Below, piece by piece: positions 34,092-41,903 of a stretch of DNA of 64,000 bases (position 1 is the stretch's first letter; the number at the start of each line of letters is the position of its first letter). The position numbers were made by a program, and so were the translations under genes. Under the pieces are notes generated by a model that saw only the letters and a list, made by a program, of their open reading frames with translations, was not told where the DNA came from and ran no database searches. Source of the DNA: Sphingomonas sp. PP-F2F-A104-K0414 (GTDB taxonomy: Bacteria > Pseudomonadota > Alphaproteobacteria > Sphingomonadales > Sphingomonadaceae); assembly GCF_004340945.1 (NCBI RefSeq), contig NZ_SLYD01000004.1, forward strand, positions 124,001-188,000. Direction: 5' to 3'.

Positions 34092-35339
34092 GTGCGACAA
34101 CGCATCGTGAGGATTGCTCTACTTACCTGGGCGTATCCCCCTGAAAAGAGCGGACTTACGCGCGCCGCGCGGGAGATTGCGCAGTCGCTCGCAGAAGCGG
34201 GTCATGACGTCACAGTATTTGCGATGGATAGGCGCGAAGACAGCCGCGACGGCCGGGTTTCGGTGTTCGGCTGCGGTTTGCGCGAAGGGTCCCTGCCCGC
34301 GCGCCTGCGCAAGATCGCCGGGATCGGGCATCTCGTGGCGCCTTTCATATTCCGCCGGGCGGTTGCGCGCGAGCACCGCCGCGCACCGTTCGACATCGTC
34401 GAGGCGACCAACTGGTACGCGCCCGGTCTGGCGATCGCGCTTACCGGCCCCGCACCTCTGGTGACGCGCAACTCCACCCCGGCGGCAACTTCGGCGGAAA
34501 CCGTCACGAGCCTGCGCGACCGGTTCGATCGGCGCGCGGCGATGCTGGCGGAACGCATCGCCGCGCGCTTCAGCAAGGCGCTGATCTCGAACACGCAGCT
34601 TCACGGCGACAAGATCGCGGCTCTGTACGGCGTCGCGGCCCCCGGCGAAGGCGCGCGGCACGCGGTGATCGGCCTCAGCCTGCCGCCCGAGATCGTCGCG
34701 CGCGGCTCTGCGGCGACCTACCCGCTCGGCGAACCGATCGACCTGCTGTTCGTCGGCCGCGACGAGCACCGCAAGGGGTTCGACGCGCTGATCATGGCGT
34801 TGCGTATCCTGTCGCGCCGCGCGGATGCCGGGATGGGCGACTTCCGGCTGACGATCGTCGGCGTACGCGCGGAGGACGTCGGTGCGATCCCGGCGTCGGC
34901 GCGTGCGCGGTTGACCTGCCACCACCGCGTTGACGAGGCCATGTTGCACGACCTGATGGAGGCGGCGCACGTGATCGTCGCGCCGTCGCGGTACGAGAGT
35001 TTCGGGCTGGTCTATCAGGAGGCGATGATGTTCGGGCGCCCGGTCGTCGCCTGTGCGGAGGATCCTAGCGCGCGGCTGTTCATTGGCAAGAGCGGTGCCG
35101 GATTGCTCGCGAAGACCTGCACCGGGGACGATCTCGCGACGCAGATCCAGCGGCTGGTCGAAGACCCGGTGTTGCGCGCGCATTATGCCTCTGCGAGCCG
35201 CAGGGCCGCAGGGATGTTTACGCGCGACACGCTCGCCGCGCAGACGATCGCGGTCTACCGCACCGCTACGGGATCGAAGGGGGCGAGCAGCAACGCCTCG
35301 TCCTCGGGCCTGCCCGCGCCGGTCGACATCGCTTCGTAG
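34092..35339 (+). CDS. Glycosyltransferase family 4
   Basis: A 415-residue GT-B enzyme, divergent from the sucrose-phosphate-synthase-like gene with a 111-base gap. The acceptor-lobe loop is TWAYPPEKSGLTRAAREIA; the donor lobe has LLFVGRDEHRKGFDALI and the E-x7-E motif in SRYESFGLVYQEAMMFG. The start is GTG 34092 (or GTG 34107). The last 85 bases run into the 3' end of the convergent GT2 gene. The C-terminal 25 residues are low-complexity Ser/Ala/Gly, consistent with an extended tail over that overlap. Substrates unknown. Confidence 0.78.
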   Translation: MRQRIVRIALLTWAYPPEKSGLTRAAREIAQSLAEAGHDVTVFAMDRREDSRDGRVSVFGCGLREGSLPARLRKIAGIGHLVAPFIFRRAVAREHRRAPFDIVEATNWYAPGLAIALTGPAPLVTRNSTPAATSAETVTSLRDRFDRRAAMLAERIAARFSKALISNTQLHGDKIAALYGVAAPGEGARHAVIGLSLPPEIVARGSAATYPLGEPIDLLFVGRDEHRKGFDALIMALRILSRRADAGMGDFRLTIVGVRAEDVGAIPASARARLTCHHRVDEAMLHDLMEAAHVIVAPSRYESFGLVYQEAMMFGRPVVACAEDPSARLFIGKSGAGLLAKTCTGDDLATQIQRLVEDPVLRAHYASASRRAAGMFTRDTLAAQTIAVYRTATGSKGASSNASSSGLPAPVDIAS

Positions 35340-36202
35340 ATCCGCGTCCGCTCGCGCACCCGCTCGCCGTCGAGCCGGTGGTCGAGCGCGCCGGCCAACG
35401 CCAGCGAACTCTCGACGAACGGTACGACCGGGCGTTCGTGGACCCGGCCGGCAAAACGGATGTCGCTGCGATTGAGGCGGTACTGGATGTCCGGATAGGA
35501 TGCAGACTGCACACCGTCGACGAGGTTGCGGCGTGGTAGTCCCAGCGAACGCAGCCCATCGCGATCCGCCGCCGCGACCAGCCAGCCGAGCGCATCGAGC
35601 AAGGCGGCGTCGGGGCGTTCGTCGGTGTCGATCTGCAATACCCAGCAGGTCTGCATCATGTCCTGGAGCCGATTGCGCTGGGCAGCAAAATCGCCGTCGA
35701 GTGGGCGGTGGGCGACCTCGATCCACGGAAGCCGTGCAGCAAGTTCGCGCGCAGCGTCTGCCGTAGCGTCGAGGAGGACGACGATCCGGGCAAACGCGCT
35801 GCGATAGTATGTTGCGATGTCGACGAGATCGGCGGTGTCGGCGGCACGCGCAATGATGCCGAGGCCAACGGCGTGCGGCACGGTCTGCGCGGGGACCGCC
35901 TCCGCCTGGGCAGGCCGGTAGTCGTGCGGGAAGCGGATCGCGTTTGGCGCGTCGGCGGTCGGTTCGACCTCGAACCCGAACCGCCAGGCCGCGTTGCGCA
36001 ATCCTGCCGGGTCGAGCGTCCAACGCTCGGCAGGCTCGCGCTCCAGATCGACGACACCGCTTTCGAGCCTGGCGACGATGTCGCGGGCCACTTCGCCGAC
36101 CTCACTCACGTCGCGCACCATCAGGCGGCAGTGGCTACATTCGGACCAGTCCTCACGCGGGAGCCAGTCCCAGTTGCCGCAGATCGAGCATCGTAATCGC
36201 AT
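35255..36202 (-). CDS. Glycosyltransferase family 2 with N-terminal zinc ribbon
   Basis: A 315-residue protein. Residues 5-26 hold a zinc ribbon: CSICGNWDW and then CSHC, two Cys-x2-Cys pairs. Residues about 110-300 are a GT-A domain with IVVLLDATADAARELA, QRNRLQDMMQTCWVLQIDTDERPD (DTD as the metal motif) and FAGRVHERP. I chose ATG 36202 so that the ribbon is at the extreme N-terminus; the frame is open 19 codons further. The ribbon may hold the enzyme to a partner. It is convergent with and overlaps the GT4 gene by 85 bases. Confidence 0.72.
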   Translation of the reverse strand: MRLRCSICGNWDWLPREDWSECSHCRLMVRDVSEVGEVARDIVARLESGVVDLEREPAERWTLDPAGLRNAAWRFGFEVEPTADAPNAIRFPHDYRPAQAEAVPAQTVPHAVGLGIIARAADTADLVDIATYYRSAFARIVVLLDATADAARELAARLPWIEVAHRPLDGDFAAQRNRLQDMMQTCWVLQIDTDERPDAALLDALGWLVAAADRDGLRSLGLPRRNLVDGVQSASYPDIQYRLNRSDIRFAGRVHERPVVPFVESSLALAGALDHRLDGERVRERTRIYEAMSTGAGRPEDEALLLAPFDPVAVR

Positions 36203-36253
36203 GGTCCCGGCAACCCGTAGGGCGGGCTGGGGGTTCCCGTCCCAACTTACCGC

Positions 36254-36335
36254 CGTCATCCTGACGAAAATCAGGATCCAGGGTAACGGGCGCTGCCTTG
36301 CTTGGCTCTGGATCCTGACTTTCGTCAGGATGACG
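36254..36335. repeat. Palindromic repeat, family A (copy 2)
   Basis: Same inverted-repeat element as at 16756-16839, with arms beginning CGTCATCCTGACGAAAATCA and ending CTTTCGTCAGGATGACG and one base mismatch between them. It lies between the GT2 start and the Pit stop. Confidence 0.85.
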
Positions 36336-36344
36336 GGAGTAGTT

Positions 36345-38009
36345 TCAATACCCCAGCGTATGCGCCAGCATCAACAGCAACCAGTACAGCCCGCCCGACA
36401 ACAGCATTGCCACCGGCAGCGTCATTACCCACGCCAGCGCCATGTTCATCACCGTGCGCCGCTGCAGCCCGGCGCCATTGGCAACGCTCGCACCCGCAAC
36501 GCCCGACGACAGGATGTGCGTGGTCGACACCGGCATCCCGAAGTTCACCGCCAGCAGGATGGTCGACGCCGCGACCAGCTCGGCCGATGCGCCCATGCCA
36601 TAGGTCAGATGCGTCTTGCCGATCCGCTCGCCCACCGTGACGACGATCCGCTTCCACCCGACCATCGTGCCCAGGCCCAGCGCCAGCGCGACGGTGACTT
36701 TCACCCAGGTCGGGATATAGCGCGTGCCCTGCTCGAGCCCGCTATCATAGCTCTTGAGCGTGGTGATCTCCTGCGCGGTAAACCGACCCTGCGCGGCCTT
36801 GTCGGCGGCGATCAGCTTGGTCGTGTCGAGCACCAGATACATGTCGTTGCGCAGGTTCGGCGTCGCCGCGGCGGGCACCTTGCCGAGCGAGCCATAGCCC
36901 GCGATCCGGCTCGACACGTCGTCCGACAACGTCGCCAGCGCGCCATAAACGACCGGGTCCGCGACATGCTTGCTCTTCAGCGCCTGCGTGACCTGCGCGC
37001 GCGCCGCGCCGACGTCGGTCGGTGCGCCATCGGCATGCGCGCGGTACGCCGCCGACGCAGCCTGCGCGGTCTGGACGAACGCCGGAGTCGCGCTCTCGGG
37101 CATCGTCCGGTTGAGCGCATAGGCGGTCGGCGCGCAGCCGATCAGGATGAGCATGATCAGCCCCATCCCCTTCTGCCCGTCGTTGCTGCCATGCGCGAAA
37201 CTGACCGCGGTGCACGTGCCGATCAGCAGCGCGCGGATGCCGCGCGGCGGCGGCGTCTGGCCCTCGGGGGCCTCGTACAGCGCCTTGTCGCGGAGGAAGC
37301 GCTTCATCACGAGCAGCAGCAACAGCGCGCCGACGAACCCGACGATCGGGCTGAACGCGAGCGCGGAAAGAACCTTCCAGACCTGTGCCATATCGACGCC
37401 GGATGTGCCGTCCGCGCCGCCGTTCATGAGCTGGTTGGCGAGACCGACACCGAGGATCGAGCCGATCAGCGCATGGCTCGACGAATTGGGCAGCCCGACA
37501 GCCCAGGTCGCGAGGTTCCACACGATCGCCGCGAGCAGCAACGCGAAGATCATTGCGAACCCGCCGACGCTGCCGACGTTGAGAATGAGGTCGACCGGCA
37601 ACAATGTGACGATCGAATACGCCACCGCGCCCGACGACAGCATCACGCCGAGGAAGTTGAAGAACCCCGACCACACGACCGCAAGCGGCGCAGGCATCGA
37701 ATGCGTGTAGATGACGGTGGCGACCGCGTTCGCGGTATCGTGGAAGCCGTTCACGAACTCGAACCCGAGCGCGATCAGCAGCGCGAGCGCGAGGAACGCG
37801 AACGCCCCGCCCGCCAGGCTCTCGCCGACCTGGGCTGTATCGAACGCGATGCTGAACCCGGCATAGGCAAGCCCGCCGATCAAGACGGCCAGAAAGATCC
37901 ACCGCCCCGCCGGGTGCAGCGAATGATCAAGCTTGGGACCAGTGCGCGGCGCCGATGGAGCGCTCGAATCAGCCATCAGCGTGTCGGGTGCGAATGTGGA
38001 GGTAGCCAT
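36345..38009 (-). CDS. pit: Inorganic phosphate transporter, PiT family
   Basis: A 554-residue inner-membrane phosphate symporter. The two PiT signatures are FVNGFHDTANAVATVIYT near residue 85-102 and VNFGMPVSTTHILSSGVAGAS near 480-500. An extra hydrophilic segment (about 290-420) between the halves is typical of long bacterial PiT proteins. The likely start is ATG 38009; ATG 37976 is an alternative and would sit at a more usual distance from the Pho-box-like site at 38032-38049. No PhoU-like (DUF47) partner gene is next to it, unlike many rhizobial pit operons. Confidence 0.9.
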   Translation of the reverse strand: MATSTFAPDTLMADSSAPSAPRTGPKLDHSLHPAGRWIFLAVLIGGLAYAGFSIAFDTAQVGESLAGGAFAFLALALLIALGFEFVNGFHDTANAVATVIYTHSMPAPLAVVWSGFFNFLGVMLSSGAVAYSIVTLLPVDLILNVGSVGGFAMIFALLLAAIVWNLATWAVGLPNSSSHALIGSILGVGLANQLMNGGADGTSGVDMAQVWKVLSALAFSPIVGFVGALLLLLVMKRFLRDKALYEAPEGQTPPPRGIRALLIGTCTAVSFAHGSNDGQKGMGLIMLILIGCAPTAYALNRTMPESATPAFVQTAQAASAAYRAHADGAPTDVGAARAQVTQALKSKHVADPVVYGALATLSDDVSSRIAGYGSLGKVPAAATPNLRNDMYLVLDTTKLIAADKAAQGRFTAQEITTLKSYDSGLEQGTRYIPTWVKVTVALALGLGTMVGWKRIVVTVGERIGKTHLTYGMGASAELVAASTILLAVNFGMPVSTTHILSSGVAGASVANGAGLQRRTVMNMALAWVMTLPVAMLLSGGLYWLLLMLAHTLGY

Positions 38010-38031
38010 GGGGGTGCAGTCGGCCCTTACG

Positions 38032-38049
38032 ATGACAATCTTATGACAG
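38032..38049 (-). promoter_or_regulatory. Pho-box-like site upstream of pit
   Basis: Read on the minus strand, CTGTCATAAGATTGTCAT is two CTGTCAT-type units 11 bases apart, the classic PhoB box layout. It ends 22 bases before the chosen pit start. This is too near for ordinary activation from that start and would fit repression by PhoB, as described for orfA-pit in Sinorhizobium meliloti, or a start at ATG 37976. Confidence 0.72.
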
Positions 38050-38416
38050 ATGTAGATCAAGCGACGGCGGGGCCTGATTTGGGACGGATCGGCGCGGGTA
38101 TATCCCGCAGGGGAGGTCGCTGCATTCGCCTGGCGGAGTAAGAGGTTAGCGACGTTCAGCTACGGGCCATTCCGCCCGAACCGCGCGGCTGCCTGCTACA
38201 CATCCCAATCGGCCGGGGTCGGCTTTGCGATGGTGCTGCCCGTGCCGCACTCTCGAGCGCGCCCTTCCCGTCATGCGTTCTCATGCTGTACGAAGACCAT
38301 CCCGGTCACGCCGGCGCGACGTACCAACCCGTCGCGCGCGCGCGGCGCTCGATACCCGGGGGTGGAACCTGAGCGACAGCGAAGGGTTCGCCAAGAGATC
38401 AACAGGGAGAGACAAC
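38050..38416. other. Intergenic region between pit and sodC
   Basis: Apart from the Pho-box-like site at its left edge, this 370-base stretch has no convincing gene. Short plus- and minus-strand frames are Arg-rich and look like chance frames. The sodC promoter should be within the last 100 bases; no clear -35/-10 pair was picked out. Confidence 0.4.
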
Positions 38417-38953
38417 ATGCGGACTGCGACACTGGCACTGCTCGGCGCGGCGACGATGGGCCTGAGCGCCTGCGATAAGAGCGGCATGGACACCGGCACG
38501 CCGGTTGCGGGCGGCCAGCGCGCCACCGCCATGCTCCAGACCGCGACCGGCACCGACGTCGGCCGCGCCACCGCCACCGAAGTCGCGGGTGGCCTCCGCT
38601 TCACGCTCGACGCCAAGGCGATGCCCCCCGGCACGCACGGCGCGCACATCCACATGGTCGGCCGCTGCGACGCCCCCGACTTCACGACCGCGGGCGGCCA
38701 CTGGAACCCGACCGGCATGAAGCACGGCAGCATGAACCCACAGGGGCCTCACGAAGGTGATTTGCCCAATTTGATCATCGGCACCGACGGTCGCGGCACG
38801 ATCGGGATCACGATCCCGGGCGCGACGATGGCGGGCTTGATGGACACGGACGGCTCAGCGTTCGTGGTCCATGCGGGGCCGGACGATCTGATGACCGATC
38901 CGGCCGGCAACAGCGGCGGGCGGATCGCCTGCGGGGTGCTCCAGGCGGGGTAA
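38417..38953 (+). CDS. sodC: Cu/Zn superoxide dismutase, lipoprotein type
   Basis: A 178-residue periplasmic superoxide dismutase. A lipoprotein signal peptide has its lipobox at LSAC (Cys20). The copper/zinc ligands are seen in GTHGAHIHMVGRC, TTAGGHWNPTGMKHG, GPHEGDLPN and FVVHAGPDDLMTDPAGNSGGRIACGVL, and the two Cys in GRC and IAC form the conserved disulfide. Start ATG 38417 has GGGAGA upstream. It removes superoxide in the periplasm. It stands alone, divergent from pit. Confidence 0.93.
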   Translation: MRTATLALLGAATMGLSACDKSGMDTGTPVAGGQRATAMLQTATGTDVGRATATEVAGGLRFTLDAKAMPPGTHGAHIHMVGRCDAPDFTTAGGHWNPTGMKHGSMNPQGPHEGDLPNLIIGTDGRGTIGITIPGATMAGLMDTDGSAFVVHAGPDDLMTDPAGNSGGRIACGVLQAG

Positions 38954-39054
38954 CACCCTTCCCGTTCTTGCCGAGTAGCGACCGAGTAGCTTCGCAGAAG
39001 CGTATCGAGGGCGCGTATCGAAGCACAGGTCCCGCGCACCAACCTGTCCCCTCC

Positions 39055-39125
39055 CCGTTCGCCCTGAGCGAAGTCGAAGGGCCAGCCCCGCGCGCAGGTG
39101 CTGCGACTTCGCTCAGCACGAACGG
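39055..39125. repeat. Palindromic repeat, family G
   Basis: Arms CCGTTCGCCCTGAGCGAAGT and GACTTCGCTCAGCACGAACGG pair with a few mismatches around a GC-rich loop. This motif type is familiar from sphingomonad intergenic regions. Confidence 0.75.
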
Positions 39126-39150
39126 AAAGCCACGGACCACCAAACCGCTC

Positions 39151-39276
39151 GATCCTCCCCCGCCAGGGGGAGGTGGCGCCGCAGGTGACGGAGGGGGAGG
39201 ACACGCAACAGAGGTTTCTCTTTCCTCCCCCTCCGTCTGGCAAGGGCCAGCCACCTCCCCCTGGCGGGGGAGGATC
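39151..39276. repeat. Palindromic repeat, family C (copy 1)
   Basis: Outer arms GATCCTCCCCCGCCAGGGGG and CCCCTGGCGGGGGAGGATC, with inner arms GAGGGGGAGGA and TCCTCCCCCTC, form a double-nested hairpin. A second copy lies at 40946-41071. Confidence 0.85.
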
Positions 39277-39283
39277 GCAAAGC

Positions 39284-40852
39284 TCAGACCACCTCCCCAG
39301 CCGCCCTCGCGCGATCCTCCCGTGTAGCCTCCGCCCGAGGCGCCAACCGGTACGCCGCAACCGCACACGCCAACGTCACCGGCGTCACCAGCAGCAACGA
39401 CAGCATCCCGATCGACAGGCTCCCGGTTAGCGTCGACACCCGCCCCGCCATATACGGCCCGAGCGCCAGCCCGATCAGCGTCGTCCCGATGAAGAACGTC
39501 GCCGTCGCCGTCCCTCGCATACGCGGCAACACCATATCCTGCGTCGTCGCCGCCGCCGCCCCCAGCGCGCACGACGCGGTCAACTGCGCCAGGAAGATCC
39601 CGGTATAGAACGCGGTCGGCGACGACGCGGTGAAGGCGAGCACCAGGAACGGCACCGGCACTACCGCGCCGAAGATCACCACCCAAAGCCGCCCCGCCGG
39701 ATTGCCCCGCCGCAACCGATCCGACACCACCCCACCGATCGTCAGCCCGAGAAACCCCGCAGTCGCGCCGAGGCTGCCGATCATGAACCCCGCCGACGAC
39801 GGCGTCGCGCCAAGCTCACGCAACGCATAGGGCGCCGCCCAGAAACTCGCCGCATAACTCAGGAACGCGTTCAGCCCATACGCGACCACCGTGCACAGGA
39901 ATGCCGGCGTCCCGACGATCAGCGCGAAGGTCGGCGGATCGCGGCGCTTTAATGCCGACGCCCACGAGAACACCGCATACACGCCGATCCCGATCGCCAC
40001 CCATTGCGGCCACGGCTCGCCCGCCGCGACCAGCCCCGACACCGCCGCGACCACCACGGCGAGCGCCAGCAGATTATAGCCAAGCGCCTTCGCCCCGCCC
40101 ATCGCCGCACCGATCAGCGTTAGCGGCGGCACGATCGTCACCAGCTCCGCCCCGAACGCCCGGAACGGCGCGGGATGCTTCTCAGGCTCGGGCAGCCCCT
40201 CGACGAGCCCCCGGATCGGCTCCTTCAAGGTCGCGATCCAGACCGCGAGCAACAGCCCCGGCACGCCGACCGCCATGAACGCCGCCTGCCAGCCGACCAG
40301 GCCGAGCGGTCCGCCACCGGGATAGGCCTTGTTCCAGCCCTGCACGATCAGCCCGCCGATGAACAACGAACAGCCGCCGCCGACATAAAGCCCCGCCGAA
40401 TAGATCGACAACGCGGTCGCGCGCAGCCGCTTCGGGAAATAGTCGGAGATGATCGAATAGGCGGACGGGCTGGCGGTCGCCTCGCCGATCCCGACCCCGA
40501 TCCGCGCCGCCGCGAGGTGCCCGCCGGTCTTCGAAAAACCCGACAGCGCGGTCATCACCGACCACAGCGACAACCCGATCGTCATCAATCGCACGCGGTG
40601 CCAATTGTCGGCGAGCCGCCCGAGCGGGATGCCGAACAGCGAATAGAACACGCCGAACGCAGTGCCGTACAGGAAGCCGAGGTCCTGGTCCTTCAGTCCC
40701 AGATCGCGCTTGATGTCCTCCGCCAGGATCGAGATGATCTGCCGGTCGACGAAGTTCAGCACATAGACGAGAAACAGGATCGACAGCACGTACCAGGCGT
40801 AGCGCGACGCGCCTTTTTCCGGCTCATCCACGATGGTTTGCGCACCCGCCAT
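39284..40852 (-). CDS. MFS transporter, spinster-like
   Basis: A 522-residue, 12-TM major facilitator. The N-terminal half has YVLNFVDRQIISILAEDIKRD, an FGIPLGRLADNWHR loop 2-3 motif and RIGVGIGEATASPSAYSIISD, which is the pattern of the sphingolipid-transporter-like (spinster) group common in Sphingomonadales. Start ATG 40852 has GAGGGATC upstream. It is flanked by two copies of the family C repeat. Substrate is unknown; neighbours do not suggest one. Confidence 0.78.
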   Translation of the reverse strand: MAGAQTIVDEPEKGASRYAWYVLSILFLVYVLNFVDRQIISILAEDIKRDLGLKDQDLGFLYGTAFGVFYSLFGIPLGRLADNWHRVRLMTIGLSLWSVMTALSGFSKTGGHLAAARIGVGIGEATASPSAYSIISDYFPKRLRATALSIYSAGLYVGGGCSLFIGGLIVQGWNKAYPGGGPLGLVGWQAAFMAVGVPGLLLAVWIATLKEPIRGLVEGLPEPEKHPAPFRAFGAELVTIVPPLTLIGAAMGGAKALGYNLLALAVVVAAVSGLVAAGEPWPQWVAIGIGVYAVFSWASALKRRDPPTFALIVGTPAFLCTVVAYGLNAFLSYAASFWAAPYALRELGATPSSAGFMIGSLGATAGFLGLTIGGVVSDRLRRGNPAGRLWVVIFGAVVPVPFLVLAFTASSPTAFYTGIFLAQLTASCALGAAAATTQDMVLPRMRGTATATFFIGTTLIGLALGPYMAGRVSTLTGSLSIGMLSLLLVTPVTLACAVAAYRLAPRAEATREDRARAAGEVV

Positions 40853-40945
40853 GATCCCTCCTCGATGTTTTTCGAGCTATGGGTATCAGAGGGATTGAGA
40901 GAGAAACAGCGGTTTCGATTGGGTCGGGTACGGCAGCGCCCCAAC

Positions 40946-41071
40946 AATCCTCCCCCGCCAGGGGGAGGTGGCTGGCTCCTGCCAGACGGAGGGGGAGGCA
41001 AGCGAAACATCTGCTCCGTACCCTCCCCCTCCGTCACCTTCGGCGACACCTCCCCCTGGCGGGGGAGGATT
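40946..41071. repeat. Palindromic repeat, family C (copy 2)
   Basis: The same nested inverted repeat as at 39151-39276, in the gap between the MFS gene start and the end of the Pro-rich membrane protein gene. The two copies bracket the MFS gene. Confidence 0.85.
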
Positions 41072-41084
41072 GGACGGTCACACC

Positions 41085-41903
41085 CTAGTGCGAGCCGATA
41101 CGCCCCCGCTTCAGCGCGCCCTGTTCGAGCCGCAGGAGCAGTGCCTCGATCGTCGGCGGCGTGGCCGGCTCGGCGGGCGGGCGACTGGGTCGCGCAATCG
41201 GGGTCGGCGCGATCATCTCGGGCGTAGGGTCGGGCATGGTTTCGGGCACCGGCTCGGGAGCATCCTCCTCCAACGCAACTTCGATCGGCCGCTCGACCGG
41301 CTTGCGCGCAGGCGCGGTCACGAACGTCGCCGGTTCCGCCGAGCGCGGCATCTCCACCACCGGCGCGATCATCGGCTGTGCGAGCGGGGCGACCGGGCGC
41401 ACCGGCTCCATCGGCACCGGCAGGATCGCCTTCGGATCGAACGCGGCGAGCGGCAGGTCGAGATCGGCCGGTATCGTCCGCTCGTCACGCGCGCGGTTGG
41501 TACCGATCCCCAGTTCCATCATCGGCGTGCCCAGATCCGCTGCCGACATGGGTTTACGCGGTGGTGCATCCGGATGCGCATCGGCGCGGCGCACCACCGG
41601 CACGCCATCTTCGCGCGGCGCACGGCGGACGAGAAACCCGCCCGGCCCGAACAGCAGGAACAACGACGACCACAGCAACGCGCCCACCAGCAGCCCGCTG
41701 CCGAGCGCCAGAAGGACGCGCGCAATCATCCCCAGCGGCGGCGCGGCGGCCGGCACCAGTGCGGCCACGCCGGTGGTCCACACCAGAGTCTCCAGCGTGT
41801 CGCTCGAGATCACCAGCACGCCGATGGCGGCGAGCAGCCCACCGGCCACCGCGCCATAAAGCGGCAGCGCGCGGATCAGGGGTTGGCGGCCAAGCGCGAT
41901 CAT
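41085..41903 (-). CDS. Membrane protein with long Pro-rich tail, unknown
   Basis: A 272-residue protein, not recognised. Three hydrophobic segments fall in residues 10-33, 37-58 and 60-88; the remaining 180 residues are Pro/Ala-rich and likely disordered. A short helix, IEALLLRLEQGALKRG, ends the protein. Its ATG overlaps the stop of the exosortase-A-associated GT gene (ATGA), so it is in that operon and may be a scaffold for the glycan machinery. This is inferred from position only. Confidence 0.6.
   Translation of the reverse strand: MIALGRQPLIRALPLYGAVAGGLLAAIGVLVISSDTLETLVWTTGVAALVPAAAPPLGMIARVLLALGSGLLVGALLWSSLFLLFGPGGFLVRRAPREDGVPVVRRADAHPDAPPRKPMSAADLGTPMMELGIGTNRARDERTIPADLDLPLAAFDPKAILPVPMEPVRPVAPLAQPMIAPVVEMPRSAEPATFVTAPARKPVERPIEVALEEDAPEPVPETMPDPTPEMIAPTPIARPSRPPAEPATPPTIEALLLRLEQGALKRGRIGSH

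Larger units (their letters stand above)
38954..39283. other. Intergenic region made mostly of nested palindromic repeats
   Basis: This 330-base gap between convergent sodC and the MFS gene holds a family G repeat (39055-39125) and a family C repeat (39151-39276). No gene is supported. The strong pairings could end transcripts from both sides. Confidence 0.6.

Noticed and set aside
34119..36023. Long minus-strand open frame (about 630 codons) across the GT4 and GT2 genes
   Set aside because: Arg-rich shadow of two recognisable glycosyltransferases, with no start signal or domain.
35994..38141. Plus-strand open frame (about 715 codons) opposite pit
   Set aside because: Runs through a repeat and the Pho-box region. 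Composition is that of an antisense frame; pit is clear on the other strand.
39055..41071. Repeats bracketing the MFS gene as a composite transposon
   Set aside because: The two family C copies have no target duplications or transposase, and the MFS gene has normal composition for the region.
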